NCBI RefSeq assembly: GCF_000444875.1
Contig: NC_021985.1
Coordinates: 4,608,170 to 4,672,169 of the forward strand
DNA length: 64,000 nt
Source: Streptomyces collinus Tu 365
GTDB lineage: Bacteria; Actinomycetota; Actinomycetes; Streptomycetales; Streptomycetaceae
Direction of reading: 5' to 3'
In this document: positions 26,889 through 35,907 of the stretch, piece by piece
How positions within the stretch are numbered: the stretch's first letter is position 1
Layout: every line of letters starts with the position of its first letter
Made by a program: the position numbers and the translations under genes
Notes under the pieces: model-generated
The model's input: the letters and a program-made list of their open reading frames with translations, nothing else
Databases searched by the model: none
What the model was told of the DNA's origin: nothing

Positions 26889-28065
26889 GCTGGTCTCGCG
26901 CGCGCAGGAGCTGGACGCGGCCGACGAGCTGGCCCCGCTGCGCTCCCGCTTCGTCCTGGACGACGTGGTCTACCTGGACGGCAACTCCCTGGGCGCGCTC
27001 CCCGCGCACGTGCCGGGCCGGGTCGAGGACGTCGTCCGCAGGCAGTGGGGCGAGCTGCGCATCCGGTCCTGGGAGGAGAGCGGCTGGTGGACGGCGCCCG
27101 AGCGGATCGGCGACCGCATCGCCCCGCTGGTCGGCGCGGCCCCGGGCCGGATCGTGGTGGGCGACTCGACCAGCGTCAACGTCTTCAAGGCGCTGGTGGC
27201 GGCCGTCCGCATGGCCGGCCCGGACCGTGGCGAGGTCCTGGTCGACGCGACGACGTTCCCCACGGACGGCTACATCGCCGAGTCGGCGGCCCGGCTGACC
27301 GGCCGCACCCTGCGCCCGGTGACGCCGGCCGAGCTGTCGTCGGCGCTGTCCGGGCGTACGGCGGCGGTGCTGCTGAACCACGTCGACTACCGCACCGGCC
27401 GCCTGCACGACCTGCCCGGCCTGACGGCCGCGGTCCACGCCCACGGCGCGCTCGCGGTCTGGGACCTGTGCCACAGCGCGGGCGCGCTGCCGGTGGGGCT
27501 GGACGAGCACGGGGTCGACCTGGCGGTCGGCTGCACCTACAAGTACCTGAACGGCGGCCCGGGTTCGCCGGCGTACCTGTACGTGCGCGAGGAGCTCCAG
27601 GAGCGGTTCGACTCGCCCCTGCCCGGCTGGAACTCGCACGCCGAGCCCTTCGGGATGAGCCCGTCGTACGCCCCGGCGCCCGGTGCGCCGCGCGGCCGGG
27701 TCGGCACGCCGGACATCCTGTCCATGCTGGCCCTGGAGGCGGCCCTGGACGTCTGGGACGGTGTGCGGGTCGAGGCGGTGCGGGCGAAGTCGCTCGCGCT
27801 GACGGACTTCTTCCTGGAGTGCGTCGCCGCGTACACCGAGCCGGGCCGGGTCGAGTCCGTGACCCCGCTGCCGCACGCGGAGCGGGGCAGCCAGATCGCC
27901 CTGCGCTGCGCCGACGCGGGCGAGGTGATGAAGCGTCTGATCGACCGCGGTGTGGTGGGCGACTTCCGCCACCCGGACGTCCTGCGCTTCGGTTTCACCC
28001 CGCTGTACGTCGGCTTCGCCGACACCGAGCGGGCGGCCCGGGTGCTGGGCGAGGTGCTCGGCTAG
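26881..28065 (+). CDS. kynU: Kynureninase
   Basis: A 394-residue PLP enzyme. VVYLDGNSLGALP at the start, the cofactor Asp in LAVWDLCHSAGALPVGL, and the Schiff-base lysine in GCTYKYLNGGPGSPAYLYV are the family landmarks; GRVGTPDILSMLALE is the dimer-contributed active-site loop. It cleaves kynurenine to anthranilate and alanine. The ATG lies inside the end of kynA (8-bp overlap), so the two are translationally coupled. Confidence 0.95.
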   Translation: MSELVSRAQELDAADELAPLRSRFVLDDVVYLDGNSLGALPAHVPGRVEDVVRRQWGELRIRSWEESGWWTAPERIGDRIAPLVGAAPGRIVVGDSTSVNVFKALVAAVRMAGPDRGEVLVDATTFPTDGYIAESAARLTGRTLRPVTPAELSSALSGRTAAVLLNHVDYRTGRLHDLPGLTAAVHAHGALAVWDLCHSAGALPVGLDEHGVDLAVGCTYKYLNGGPGSPAYLYVREELQERFDSPLPGWNSHAEPFGMSPSYAPAPGAPRGRVGTPDILSMLALEAALDVWDGVRVEAVRAKSLALTDFFLECVAAYTEPGRVESVTPLPHAERGSQIALRCADAGEVMKRLIDRGVVGDFRHPDVLRFGFTPLYVGFADTERAARVLGEVLG

Positions 28066-28078
28066 CGCGGCCGGACCG

Positions 28079-28112
28079 GAGGGGGCGGGGCGCGACCGCG
28101 CCCCGCCCCCTC
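28079..28112 (+). terminator. kynAU terminator hairpin
   Basis: Perfect 15-bp GC arms GAGGGGGCGGGGCGC / GCGCCCCGCCCCCTC with a 4-nt loop, 14 bp after the kynU stop. Confidence 0.85.
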
Positions 28113-28260
28113 GGGCGTCCCTCTCGGGCGTCCCCCCGCACGTCACGGGCCTGATACCGTCCCGGCCAACGGCCGACGACGTATGCCCGCCCGGTCCGCC
28201 TGAACCGCCCCCGGTGCCGAAGGCCCGGGAGGCGCCCCTTCGTCGCTGAGAGGTTGGAGC

Positions 28261-29157
28261 ATGCCGGACGACGCCGCCGCTGCCCGCGCCGCCGCCGAGG
28301 AGGAGTCGGCCTTCGCGCACCCGCCGGTCGACCCCGACGCCACCGCCGCCTACGGCGACCACCCCGACCAGGTGATCGACTTCTACGTCCCGCGCACCGA
28401 CACCCCGCTCGCCCCGCTGGTCGTCCTCCTGCACGGCGGCGCGTGGCGCGCGCCCTACGACCGCCGCCACGTCACCCCCTTCGCCGACTTCCTGGCCCGC
28501 CGGGGCTTCGCGGTGGCCAACGTGGAGTACCGCAGGGGCGGCGAGCCGCAGATCCCCGCGCAGAACACCGGGGGCGGCACGGCCCCGGCCCCCCTGGCCG
28601 GCCGCTGGCCCGACACCTTCGACGACGTGGCGGCGGCCCTGGACGCGCTGCCCGCACTGGCCCGCGAGCTGCTCCCGTGCGCCGACCAGCGCCGCACGGT
28701 CCTCACCGGCCACTCGGCGGGCGGCCACCTCGCCCTGTGGGCCGCGGCCCGCCACGTCCTGCCCGCCGGCTCCCCCTGGCGCCTGGACGGCCCGGCACCG
28801 CTGCGCGGCGTGGTCGCGCTCGCCCCGATCGCGGACCTCGCGATGGCCGAGAAGCTGGACGTGTGCGGGAACGCCTCCCTCCAACTCCTGGGCGGCAACG
28901 ACCGTTTCGCGGAGCGGCAGCCGTACGCCGACCCCGCGCTGCTGCTGCCGACGGGCATCGCGACGACCCTGGTCCAGGGGCGCGCCGACCTCGACGTGCC
29001 GCAGGCGGTGGCCGAGGCGTACGCGGACGCGGCGGCGAAGGCCGGCGAGGTGGTGGGCCTGACGCTGCTGGAGGACGTCGGGCACTTCCCGCTGATCGAC
29101 CCGGCGGCGGACGCGTGCGCGGTGGTGGCGGAGGAGATCGCCCAACTCGCCTGGTGA
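28261..29157 (+). CDS. Alpha/beta hydrolase, probable kynurenine formamidase
   Basis: A 298-residue cytoplasmic esterase-type hydrolase. LLHGGAWRAPYDRR holds the HGGxW oxyanion motif seen in kynurenine formamidases; the nucleophile is in LTGHSAGGHLALWAAA (about residue 157); Asp and His follow in QGRADLDVPQ and DVGHFPLIDP. The gene lies next to kynA-kynU but behind a terminator, so it has its own promoter. Hydrolysis of N-formylkynurenine is the missing step between the two enzymes, which makes this the best candidate; a general esterase is the alternative. Confidence 0.8.
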   Translation: MPDDAAAARAAAEEESAFAHPPVDPDATAAYGDHPDQVIDFYVPRTDTPLAPLVVLLHGGAWRAPYDRRHVTPFADFLARRGFAVANVEYRRGGEPQIPAQNTGGGTAPAPLAGRWPDTFDDVAAALDALPALARELLPCADQRRTVLTGHSAGGHLALWAAARHVLPAGSPWRLDGPAPLRGVVALAPIADLAMAEKLDVCGNASLQLLGGNDRFAERQPYADPALLLPTGIATTLVQGRADLDVPQAVAEAYADAAAKAGEVVGLTLLEDVGHFPLIDPAADACAVVAEEIAQLAW

Positions 29158-29219
29158 CGAGGCCCGGTGTGGGTCCGCCCGCCCGCGTCCGGTCCCCTCG
29201 GGGGCGGTCCCGGTCATAC

Positions 29220-29263
29220 CCGTAGTACCTGAGAGCTACGCCGCCGGACGGCTCTCCAGTGGG
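29220..29263 (+). promoter_or_regulatory. Dyad control element, copy 1 (upstream of hydrolase/acyltransferase/kinase operon)
   Basis: CCGTAGTACCT, then GAGAGC, 14 bases (tACGCCGccGGACg), GCTCTC. The same layout with identical spacing recurs at 33784 in front of the second kinase. The arms differ between copies but stay complementary. Likely operator of the NarL-type regulators encoded nearby; inference. Confidence 0.65.
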
Positions 29264-29339
29264 ACGCGGTCGACGGCCTCCGTTCCCTAACTTCCCTGTC
29301 GTACAAGCCCGATGGCCGGGCGGACGGGGGAGGACCAGC

Positions 29340-30344
29340 ATGGGGCGGGCGCCGACGACGAAGACCGCGCGGACGGCCGTGCGCCGGGCCGCGCGCACCG
29401 CGCGCCGGGCCCTGATCCCGGCCCTCCTGACCGCCGCCCTCGTCGTGCCGCTCGCGGGCGCCGCCCGCCCCGGGATCCCCGCACCGCCGCCCGCCGCCGT
29501 GGGCCCGCTCACCCCGGCCACCCTGCGCACCGCGTACGAGGCGAACCGGGCCGACGCCGCCGAGGCGGCCCGCATGGCCGCCGCGCACGGCGACGGGCAC
29601 CGCGCCGCCGCCGACCGCGCGCTGGCCGCCCGCTCCCGGCACCTGCTCGCCTACGACGGCCGTGGCGCCGGCCTGGCCACCGAGGTCCTCGGCGACCTGG
29701 CGGCCGCCGACCGGGTGGCGGTCCTCGTCCCCGGCTCCGACACCTCCCTGGACACCTACGGCCGCTTCCACCGGGCCGCGGCGGCCCTGTACCGGGACCT
29801 CACCCGCCGCGCCCGCGCCGGCACCCGCGTCGCCGTGGTCGCCTGGCTGGGCTACCGGACCCCGGGGACGGTCAGCGCCACGGTGACCACCACGACCCGC
29901 GCCGAACACGCCGCACCCCGACTGCGTGCCCTGGTGCGGCAGTTGCGCACGCTGGCGCCGGCCGGGTCCCGGCTCTCCCTGCTCTGCCACTCCTACGGCT
30001 CGGTGGTCTGCGGCCGGGCCGCCGCCGGCCTGGACGCCGACGACATCGCCCTCGTCGGCAGCCCCGGCACGGGCGCCGGCACCGCCGCCGGGCTGCGCTC
30101 CCGCGCCCGGATCTGGGCGGCCCGCGGCACCGGCGACTGGGTGGCGCACGTCCCGCACGTCCGCGCCGACCTGCTCTTCACCACCGTCGGCTTCGGCACC
30201 GACCCGGTCTCCCGCGCGTTCGGCGCCCGGGTCTTCGACGCGGCCGGCGCCGACCACAGCGGCTACTTCACCCCGGGCTCGGCCTCCCTCGCCAACCTGG
30301 CCCGGATCACCCTCGGCGAGACCTCGGAGGTGACCCGTGGCTGA
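29340..30344 (+). CDS. Secreted alpha/beta hydrolase (DUF1023-type)
   Basis: A 334-residue protein from the ATG at 29340. The N-terminus has many Arg (RTAVRRAARTARRAL), then a hydrophobic core (IPALLTAALVVPLAGAARP), a probable export signal. The mature part matches the DUF1023 hydrolase layout: VAVLVPGSDTSLDTYGRF, VVAWLGYRTPG, the nucleophile in LLCHSYGSVVCG, and DHSGYF near the end, which probably carries the catalytic His. First gene of an operon with the acyltransferase (8-bp overlap) and a two-component system, behind dyad element copy 1. It could act on cell-envelope lipids or esters. Confidence 0.82.
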   Translation: MGRAPTTKTARTAVRRAARTARRALIPALLTAALVVPLAGAARPGIPAPPPAAVGPLTPATLRTAYEANRADAAEAARMAAAHGDGHRAAADRALAARSRHLLAYDGRGAGLATEVLGDLAAADRVAVLVPGSDTSLDTYGRFHRAAAALYRDLTRRARAGTRVAVVAWLGYRTPGTVSATVTTTTRAEHAAPRLRALVRQLRTLAPAGSRLSLLCHSYGSVVCGRAAAGLDADDIALVGSPGTGAGTAAGLRSRARIWAARGTGDWVAHVPHVRADLLFTTVGFGTDPVSRAFGARVFDAAGADHSGYFTPGSASLANLARITLGETSEVTRG

Positions 30345-31623
30345 GCCGGCCCCCCACACCCCGCGCCGCGCGCTGCACGCGCTGCGCCAGGGCGCCGACC
30401 GCGTGGACGCCGCCACCCCGGCGTCCCGCGACCGCGCGGTCGACGCGCTGCGCGCCTTCGCGATCCTCGGCGTCGTCCTCGGCCACTGGCTGGTCACGGC
30501 CCTGGTCGCGGACGACGGGACGCTGCGCGCGGCGAGCCCGCTGCAGCACCTGCCCCGGCTCGCCCCGGTCTCCTGGGCCTTCCAGACCCTGGCCGTCTTC
30601 TTCCTGGTCGGCGGCCATGTGGCCACCCGCAGCCATGCCTCGGCGCGCGCCCGCGGGGTGCCGTACGGCGCCTGGCTGCGCGGCCGGCTGGGCCGCCTGC
30701 TGCGGCCGGTCCTCGCCCTCCTCACCCTGTGGACGGTGGCGGCCACCGCCCTGCTGCTGACCGGCACTCCCCTCGTCACCCTGCACACGCTGGTCAAACT
30801 GGCGCTGTCGCCGCTGTGGTTCCTCCTGGTCTTCGCCGTCCTGACGGCGGCCACCCCGCTGGTCGCCCGGCTCAGCCCGCTCTGGCCGCTGGCGGTCGTC
30901 GCGCACGTGGACCTGCTCCGCTTCGGCCTGCACGTCGGCCCCTCCTGGCTGGGCTGGGTGAACCTGGCGGCCGGCTGGCTGGTCCCGTACACCCTGGGCG
31001 CCGCCTGGACCCGCGGCGAGCTGGAGTCCCGGCGGGCGGCCCTCGTGCTGCTGCTCGGCGGTGCGACGGCCACGGCCGCGCTGGTGCTGACGGCGGGCTA
31101 CCCGGCGTCGATGGTCGGCGTGCCGGGCCACGCGGTCTCCAACCTCAACCCGCCGACCCTGGCGGCCGTCACCTTCGGCCTGGCCCAGTGCGGGCTCGCC
31201 CTGATGCTGCGCGAGCGGCTGCGCGCGGCCATGCGCCGCCCGCTCGCCTGGGCGGCGGTGGCCCTGGTCAACCTGTCCGCCATGACGATCTTCCTGTGGC
31301 ACCAGACGGCCCTGATGGCCACGACGGCCACCGCGCTCGCGGCCGGCCGCCTGCCCGGGCTGCACACCGTCCCCGACGGCCCGGACTGGGTGGCGTACCG
31401 GCTGCTGTGGCTGCCGGTGTTCGCCCTGGTGCTCGCCCTGTGCCGGACCGCGTTCCGCTCCTGGGAACAGGGCTCGCGGCGCCGCCCCGCCGGCAGCGGC
31501 CGCGGGCGCTCGCGGGTGGTCCGGGTGCACCGGGCCGGGGACGGGAAGGCGGCGCGGGCCACCCGCGGTGTCCAGGGCCTGTTGGGTCGCACGGCAGAGG
31601 ACCACTTTCGCAGCAGGCCCTAG
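30337..31623 (+). CDS. Membrane acyltransferase (acyltransferase-3 family)
   Basis: A 428-residue integral membrane protein with about ten hydrophobic segments. RDRAVDALRAFAILGVVLGHWL is the family's N-terminal helix with the Arg and the active-site His; FFLVGGHVATRSH is the second conserved motif. Start is a GTG overlapping the hydrolase stop. Such enzymes transfer acyl groups from the cytoplasm to carbohydrates or antibiotics at the membrane. Together with the hydrolase upstream it suggests reversible acylation of an envelope component, monitored by the kinase downstream; inference. Confidence 0.85.
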   Translation: MAEPAPHTPRRALHALRQGADRVDAATPASRDRAVDALRAFAILGVVLGHWLVTALVADDGTLRAASPLQHLPRLAPVSWAFQTLAVFFLVGGHVATRSHASARARGVPYGAWLRGRLGRLLRPVLALLTLWTVAATALLLTGTPLVTLHTLVKLALSPLWFLLVFAVLTAATPLVARLSPLWPLAVVAHVDLLRFGLHVGPSWLGWVNLAAGWLVPYTLGAAWTRGELESRRAALVLLLGGATATAALVLTAGYPASMVGVPGHAVSNLNPPTLAAVTFGLAQCGLALMLRERLRAAMRRPLAWAAVALVNLSAMTIFLWHQTALMATTATALAAGRLPGLHTVPDGPDWVAYRLLWLPVFALVLALCRTAFRSWEQGSRRRPAGSGRGRSRVVRVHRAGDGKAARATRGVQGLLGRTAEDHFRSRP

Positions 31624-31633
31624 GGTGGTCCGC

Positions 31634-32983
31634 GTGACGGGGACGGGGGGCCGGGTGTTCGGGGTGCTCGCGGGCTGGGCCCGGCGCCGGCTGGCGGTGC
31701 TGCACGGCGATCTGTGGACGCTCCGGCCCGATCCGCTGCCCGCCTCGGTGTGGCTGCGCTGGCTGCCGCACGGCCTGCTGTGGCTGGCCGCGTTCGGGGT
31801 CACGCTCGGTGCCACGGCCCAGCTCGGGGACCACGGGCGGCTGCCCTTCGGCCCCGCCTTCGCGATCGGCCTCGGGCAGGGCGGCGCGATCGTCCTCGCG
31901 ATGTCGCGGCCGATCGCGGGCTGGTGGCTGTCGACGACGGCGACCGTGGTGGGGGCCGTCGCGGTGCACGGCGGCCTCGACACGGTGGCGGGGTCGCGGT
32001 TCACCTGGCCCTGGACCGCGGCCGGCATCATCGCCCACCTGCTGGTCCTGCTGCTGCTCGCGCTGCGCGTGCGCACCCGGGTGTCGGTCGAGGCGCTGGC
32101 CCTGACCGTGCTGCTCACCTACCTCCTGGAAGGCGTGTGGGGCGGCGGGAGGTACCAGCCCACCGGGGTCGTCACGGTGGTGCTCTGCACGGTCGTCGTG
32201 GTGCTCGGCACCGCGCTGCGCGGCCGCCGGGAGGCGCGCGCCGAACTCGTCGAGCAGACCACCCTGACCAGCGAGGAGCGGGCCCGGCGCACCCTGCTGG
32301 AGGAGCGCAGCCGGATCGCGCGCGAACTGCACGACGTGGTCGCCCACCACATGTCGGTCATCTCCATCCAGGCGCAGGTGGCCCCGCACCTCGTCACCGA
32401 CCCGACGCCGGAGCTGATCGAGAACCTGGACGGCATCCGGCAGAACGCGCTGGAGGCGCTCACCGAGCTGCGCCGGGTGCTCGGCGTGCTGCGCTCGGAG
32501 AACCCCGAGGACCCCTACGGGCTCGGCGCCCCCGGCGGCGGCGCGGCCCCGGACGCCCCGCAGCCCACCCTCGACCGGCTGGACGCGCTGATCGAGAACA
32601 CCCGCGCGGCGGGCCTGGACGTGACCGCCCAGACCCGGGGCAGGGCGCGGCCCTACGCTCCCGGGGTGGAGCTGTCGGCGTACCGGATCGTGCAGGAGGC
32701 GCTGAGCAACGCCCTGCGGCACGCGCCGGGTTCCCGGGTCCGGGTGGAGGTCGCACACCTCCCGGACGGTGTGCGCCTCACGGTGACCAACTCCCCGCCG
32801 GGGCGGCCGGTCCCGCCCTCGCCGGGCGCCGGGCACGGACTGCTCGGGATGCGGGAGCGCGCGGCCATGCTCGGCGGTCACGTCACCGCGGCCGGGACCC
32901 CGCACGGCGGTTTCGCGGTCTCGGCCTTCCTGCCCCGCGACGGCGCCCCGCTCCCGGCCCCGCCGGTCCCACCCGCCAAGTAG
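31634..32983 (+). CDS. NarL-class sensor histidine kinase (1)
   Basis: A 449-residue membrane kinase. Five or six hydrophobic helices occupy residues 30-190 with almost no extracellular loop, suggesting an intramembrane sensor. The HisKA_3 motif is IARELHDVVAHHMSVISIQAQ with phospho-acceptor His233; the ATPase domain has SAYRIVQEALSNALRHA (N-box) and GAGHGLLGMRERAAMLGG. I chose the GTG at 31634, which follows AGGG, 10 bp after the acyltransferase stop. Its partner is the response regulator 33 bp downstream. It is a paralogue of the kinase at 33865. Confidence 0.92.
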   Translation: MTGTGGRVFGVLAGWARRRLAVLHGDLWTLRPDPLPASVWLRWLPHGLLWLAAFGVTLGATAQLGDHGRLPFGPAFAIGLGQGGAIVLAMSRPIAGWWLSTTATVVGAVAVHGGLDTVAGSRFTWPWTAAGIIAHLLVLLLLALRVRTRVSVEALALTVLLTYLLEGVWGGGRYQPTGVVTVVLCTVVVVLGTALRGRREARAELVEQTTLTSEERARRTLLEERSRIARELHDVVAHHMSVISIQAQVAPHLVTDPTPELIENLDGIRQNALEALTELRRVLGVLRSENPEDPYGLGAPGGGAAPDAPQPTLDRLDALIENTRAAGLDVTAQTRGRARPYAPGVELSAYRIVQEALSNALRHAPGSRVRVEVAHLPDGVRLTVTNSPPGRPVPPSPGAGHGLLGMRERAAMLGGHVTAAGTPHGGFAVSAFLPRDGAPLPAPPVPPAK

Positions 32984-33016
32984 CCCCCCCCTTTCCCGAC
33001 AGGAGAACAGCCCCCC

Positions 33017-33742
33017 ATGACCAGCGGCACGAACGGCGCGGACGGCACCGGCGGCAGCGACGGCAGGAGCGGCGCCGGTGTCATCCGCGTCCTCGTCGCC
33101 GACGACCAGCAGATGGTCCGGCAGGGCTTCACCGTGCTGCTCAACACCAAGCCGGACATCGAGGTGGTCGGGCAGGCGGTGGACGGCCGGGACGCCGTCG
33201 CCAAGGTCGGCGAACTGGTCCCGGACGTGGTGCTGATGGACATCCGGATGCCCGAGCTGGGCGGTATCGAGGCGACCCGGCTGATCACGGCCGACCACCC
33301 GGGCATCAGGGTCCTGGTGCTGACCACGTTCGACCTCGACGAGTACGTCTACGAGGCGCTGCGGGCGGGGGCCGCCGGGTTCCTGCTGAAGGACGCCTCG
33401 GCCGACCAGCTCGCCGAGGCGGTCCGGGTGGTGGCGGCAGGGGACGCGCTGCTCGCACCGGGCATCACCCGCCGGCTGATCGCCGAGTTCTCCCGGCTGG
33501 ACGGCTCCCCGCGCCCCCCGCTGCGGCAGCGGGTGGGCGAGCTGACCGAACGGGAGACGGAGGTCCTGGCCCTGATCGCGCAGGGCCTGTCGAACGCGGA
33601 GATAGCCGGACGGCTGGTGGTCGCCGAACAGACCGTGAAGACCCACGTGGGCCGCATCCTGGTGAAGCTGGGCCTGAGGGACCGCACCCAGGCGGCGGTC
33701 TTCGCCTACGAGTCCGGCCTGGTCCGCCCCTCCGGCTACTGA
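33017..33742 (+). CDS. NarL/FixJ-family response regulator (1)
   Basis: A 241-residue regulator. A Gly/Ser-rich N-terminal extension (about 20 residues) precedes the receiver, with acidic pocket ADDQQ, phospho-acceptor Asp75 in VVLMDIRMPE and Lys in FLLKDAS. The C-terminal LuxR HTH is LTERETEVLALIAQGLSNAEIAGRLVVAEQTVKTHVGRIL. AGGAGAACAG precedes the ATG. Its recognition helix differs from that of regulator 2 only slightly (AEQTVKTHVGRI against AESTIKTHVSRI), so both may bind the same operators. Confidence 0.94.
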   Translation: MTSGTNGADGTGGSDGRSGAGVIRVLVADDQQMVRQGFTVLLNTKPDIEVVGQAVDGRDAVAKVGELVPDVVLMDIRMPELGGIEATRLITADHPGIRVLVLTTFDLDEYVYEALRAGAAGFLLKDASADQLAEAVRVVAAGDALLAPGITRRLIAEFSRLDGSPRPPLRQRVGELTERETEVLALIAQGLSNAEIAGRLVVAEQTVKTHVGRILVKLGLRDRTQAAVFAYESGLVRPSGY

Positions 33743-33783
33743 CCCCGGCCCCGGACACCGCACCCGCCCCCCGGGTCGTTCCG

Positions 33784-33827
33784 CCGTAGTACCTGAGAAG
33801 GACGCCGAAGGACCCTTCTCACTGGTG
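33784..33827 (+). promoter_or_regulatory. Dyad control element, copy 2 (upstream of second kinase operon)
   Basis: CCGTAGTACCT, then GAGAAG, 14 bases (gACGCCGaaGGACcc), CTTCTC; the stem extends to TGAGAAGG / CCTTCTCA. Position and spacing match copy 1 at 29220, including ACGCCG and GGAC in the centre. It lies about 40 bp after regulator 1 and 40 bp before the second kinase. Confidence 0.65.
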
Positions 33828-33864
33828 ACGACCGGGGTGGTCGTTCCGGCCTACCGTGTGGCAC

Positions 33865-35226
33865 GTGACCGAGACGACCCAGACGCGGTCGGTGCCGCCG
33901 GGCGGCGCGACCAAGCAGCGCAGCCCGGAGTACCGACTGGCCGCTGACGCCCTGCGCGGGCTGCGGCAGGACCTGTTCCACGACGCCTTCGCCTACCGGC
34001 CGCTGCCCCGGGCCGGCGCGGACGGCACCTCCGCCCGCCGCGGCCCGGGCCGTATGCGCGATTACGCGGCCTGGGCCCCGCACGCCGTGGTCGTCGCGCT
34101 CGGCGTGGTGGCGATGCTCTTCGCCCTGGCGAGCACGGACCGCGCCGGACTGCTGTCCCTGCTGAGCGGGCTGCTGGCGCTGGGGCCGGTGCTGCTGACC
34201 CTGGTGCGCCCGGTCGGGGCGTTCTGGTGCTCGCTCGCCGCCTCCGCGGTCGCCCTGGTCCTCGGCGGCGGCAGCGGCTTCGGCGACTGGCCGTGGCTGC
34301 CGGGCAGCTTCCTGACCCACCTGGTGGTGCTCACGGTCGTCGCCCTGCGCACCCGTCCCCGCGTGGCCGCCTGGATGTGGGTGATGACCGCCGCCTACGG
34401 CTTCGTCGCCGAGAGCCTCTTCGGTTGGGACCACTACAGCACCGACGTGGGCCCGATGCTGATCCTGTCCGCGCTGATCCTGCTCGTCGTCACCGTCCGG
34501 CACATCCGCCGCGAGGCCCAGCAGGAGGTCACCGCCCAGCAGACGGTGACCGAGGCGGAGCGCTCCCGGCGCACCCTGCTGGAGGAGCGCACCACCATCG
34601 CCCGCGAGCTGCACGACGTGGTCGCCCACCACATGTCGGTGGTCGCCATCCAGGCCGAGGCCGCGCCCTACCGGGTGGAGAACCCGCCGCCGGAGCTGGA
34701 GCAGGCGTTCGCCACCATCCGGGAGAACGCGGTGGCGGCCCTGACCGAGCTGCGCCGGGTGCTGGGAGTCGTCCGCGCGGAGGACTACGAGGCGCCCGAC
34801 GCCCCCCAGCCCACCCTCGCCGACCTGGACGCGCTGCTCGCCAACGTGCGGGAGGCGGGCCTTGAGGTGACGAAGACGGTGACCGGCGCGGTGCGCGAAC
34901 TGCCGCAGGGCGTGGAGCTGTCGGCGTACCGGATCGTGCAGGAGGCGCTGAGCAACACCCTGCGGCACGCGCCGGGGGCGGACGCCCGGGTGGAGATCGG
35001 GTACGTCCTCGGCGGCCTGGGCCTGCGCATAGTCAACGGCCGGCCGCCCGCGCCCCACCTGGTCAAGCCCTCGCCCGGCGCCGGGCACGGCGTCACCGGG
35101 ATGCGCGAGCGGGTCTCCATGCTGGGCGGCGAGATGACGGCGGGCCCGGCGGCCGACGGCGGACACGAGGTGACCGTGTTCCTGCCGGTGCCGGCCGGGG
35201 CGACCGCGGGCGAGGACGGGGCATGA
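33865..35226 (+). CDS. NarL-class sensor histidine kinase (2)
   Basis: A 453-residue paralogue of kinase 1 with four to six hydrophobic helices (residues 65-215), IARELHDVVAHHMSVVAIQAE with phospho-acceptor His250, SAYRIVQEALSNTLRHA and GAGHGVTGMRERVSMLGG. The start is one of two GTG codons (33856 or 33865); neither has a clear ribosome binding site. The N-terminus before the first helix is about 60 residues and basic. Its stop overlaps the next start (ATGA), so kinase and regulator are translated together. Confidence 0.92.
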   Translation: MTETTQTRSVPPGGATKQRSPEYRLAADALRGLRQDLFHDAFAYRPLPRAGADGTSARRGPGRMRDYAAWAPHAVVVALGVVAMLFALASTDRAGLLSLLSGLLALGPVLLTLVRPVGAFWCSLAASAVALVLGGGSGFGDWPWLPGSFLTHLVVLTVVALRTRPRVAAWMWVMTAAYGFVAESLFGWDHYSTDVGPMLILSALILLVVTVRHIRREAQQEVTAQQTVTEAERSRRTLLEERTTIARELHDVVAHHMSVVAIQAEAAPYRVENPPPELEQAFATIRENAVAALTELRRVLGVVRAEDYEAPDAPQPTLADLDALLANVREAGLEVTKTVTGAVRELPQGVELSAYRIVQEALSNTLRHAPGADARVEIGYVLGGLGLRIVNGRPPAPHLVKPSPGAGHGVTGMRERVSMLGGEMTAGPAADGGHEVTVFLPVPAGATAGEDGA

Positions 35227-35888
35227 CGATCCGCGTACTGATCGCGGACGACCAGATGATGGTCCGCGAGGGCTTCTCCGTCCTGCTGAACGCGATGCCG
35301 GACATCGAGGTCGCCGGCGAGGCCGTCAACGGCCGCGAGGCGGTCGAGCGGGTGCGGGAGCTCGCCCCGGACGTGGTGCTGATGGACATCCGGATGCCCG
35401 AGCTGAACGGCATCGAGGCGACCCGGGAGATCGTGGCCGCTGACGCGGCGGCCAAGGTGCTGGTGCTGACCACGTTCGACCTGGACGAGTACGTGTACCA
35501 GGCGCTGCGCGCCGGTGCCTCCGGGTTCCTGCTGAAGGACGCCTCGGCGCGGCAGCTCGCCGACGGGGTGCGGGTGGTCGCGTCCGGGGAGGCGCTGCTG
35601 GCGCCCTCGGTGACCAGGCGGCTGATCACGGAGTTCTCCCGGCTCGCCGAGACGCCGGGCCTGATGCCGTCGGCGCAGGCGGCGTACGGGGAGCTGACCG
35701 AGCGGGAGACGGAGGTGCTGGTGCTGATCGCGCACGGTCTGTCCAACGCGGAGATCGCCGGGCGGCTGGTGGTCGCCGAGTCCACGATCAAGACCCATGT
35801 GAGCCGGATCCTGGTGAAACTGGGGCTGCGGGACCGCACCCAGGCCGCGGTGTTCGCGTACGAGGCGAGGCTGGTCACGCCAGGGTGA
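35223..35888 (+). CDS. NarL/FixJ-family response regulator (2)
   Basis: A 221-residue regulator with phospho-acceptor Asp55 in VVLMDIRMPE, FLLKDAS lysine, and HTH LTERETEVLVLIAHGLSNAEIAGRLVVAESTIKTHVSRIL. It is very similar to regulator 1 without the N-terminal extension. It ends 20 bp before the P450 gene, so read-through transcription into the P450 is possible. Confidence 0.94.
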   Translation: MTIRVLIADDQMMVREGFSVLLNAMPDIEVAGEAVNGREAVERVRELAPDVVLMDIRMPELNGIEATREIVAADAAAKVLVLTTFDLDEYVYQALRAGASGFLLKDASARQLADGVRVVASGEALLAPSVTRRLITEFSRLAETPGLMPSAQAAYGELTERETEVLVLIAHGLSNAEIAGRLVVAESTIKTHVSRILVKLGLRDRTQAAVFAYEARLVTPG

Positions 35889-35907
35889 GCCGGGCTAGCG
35901 TCCGTCC

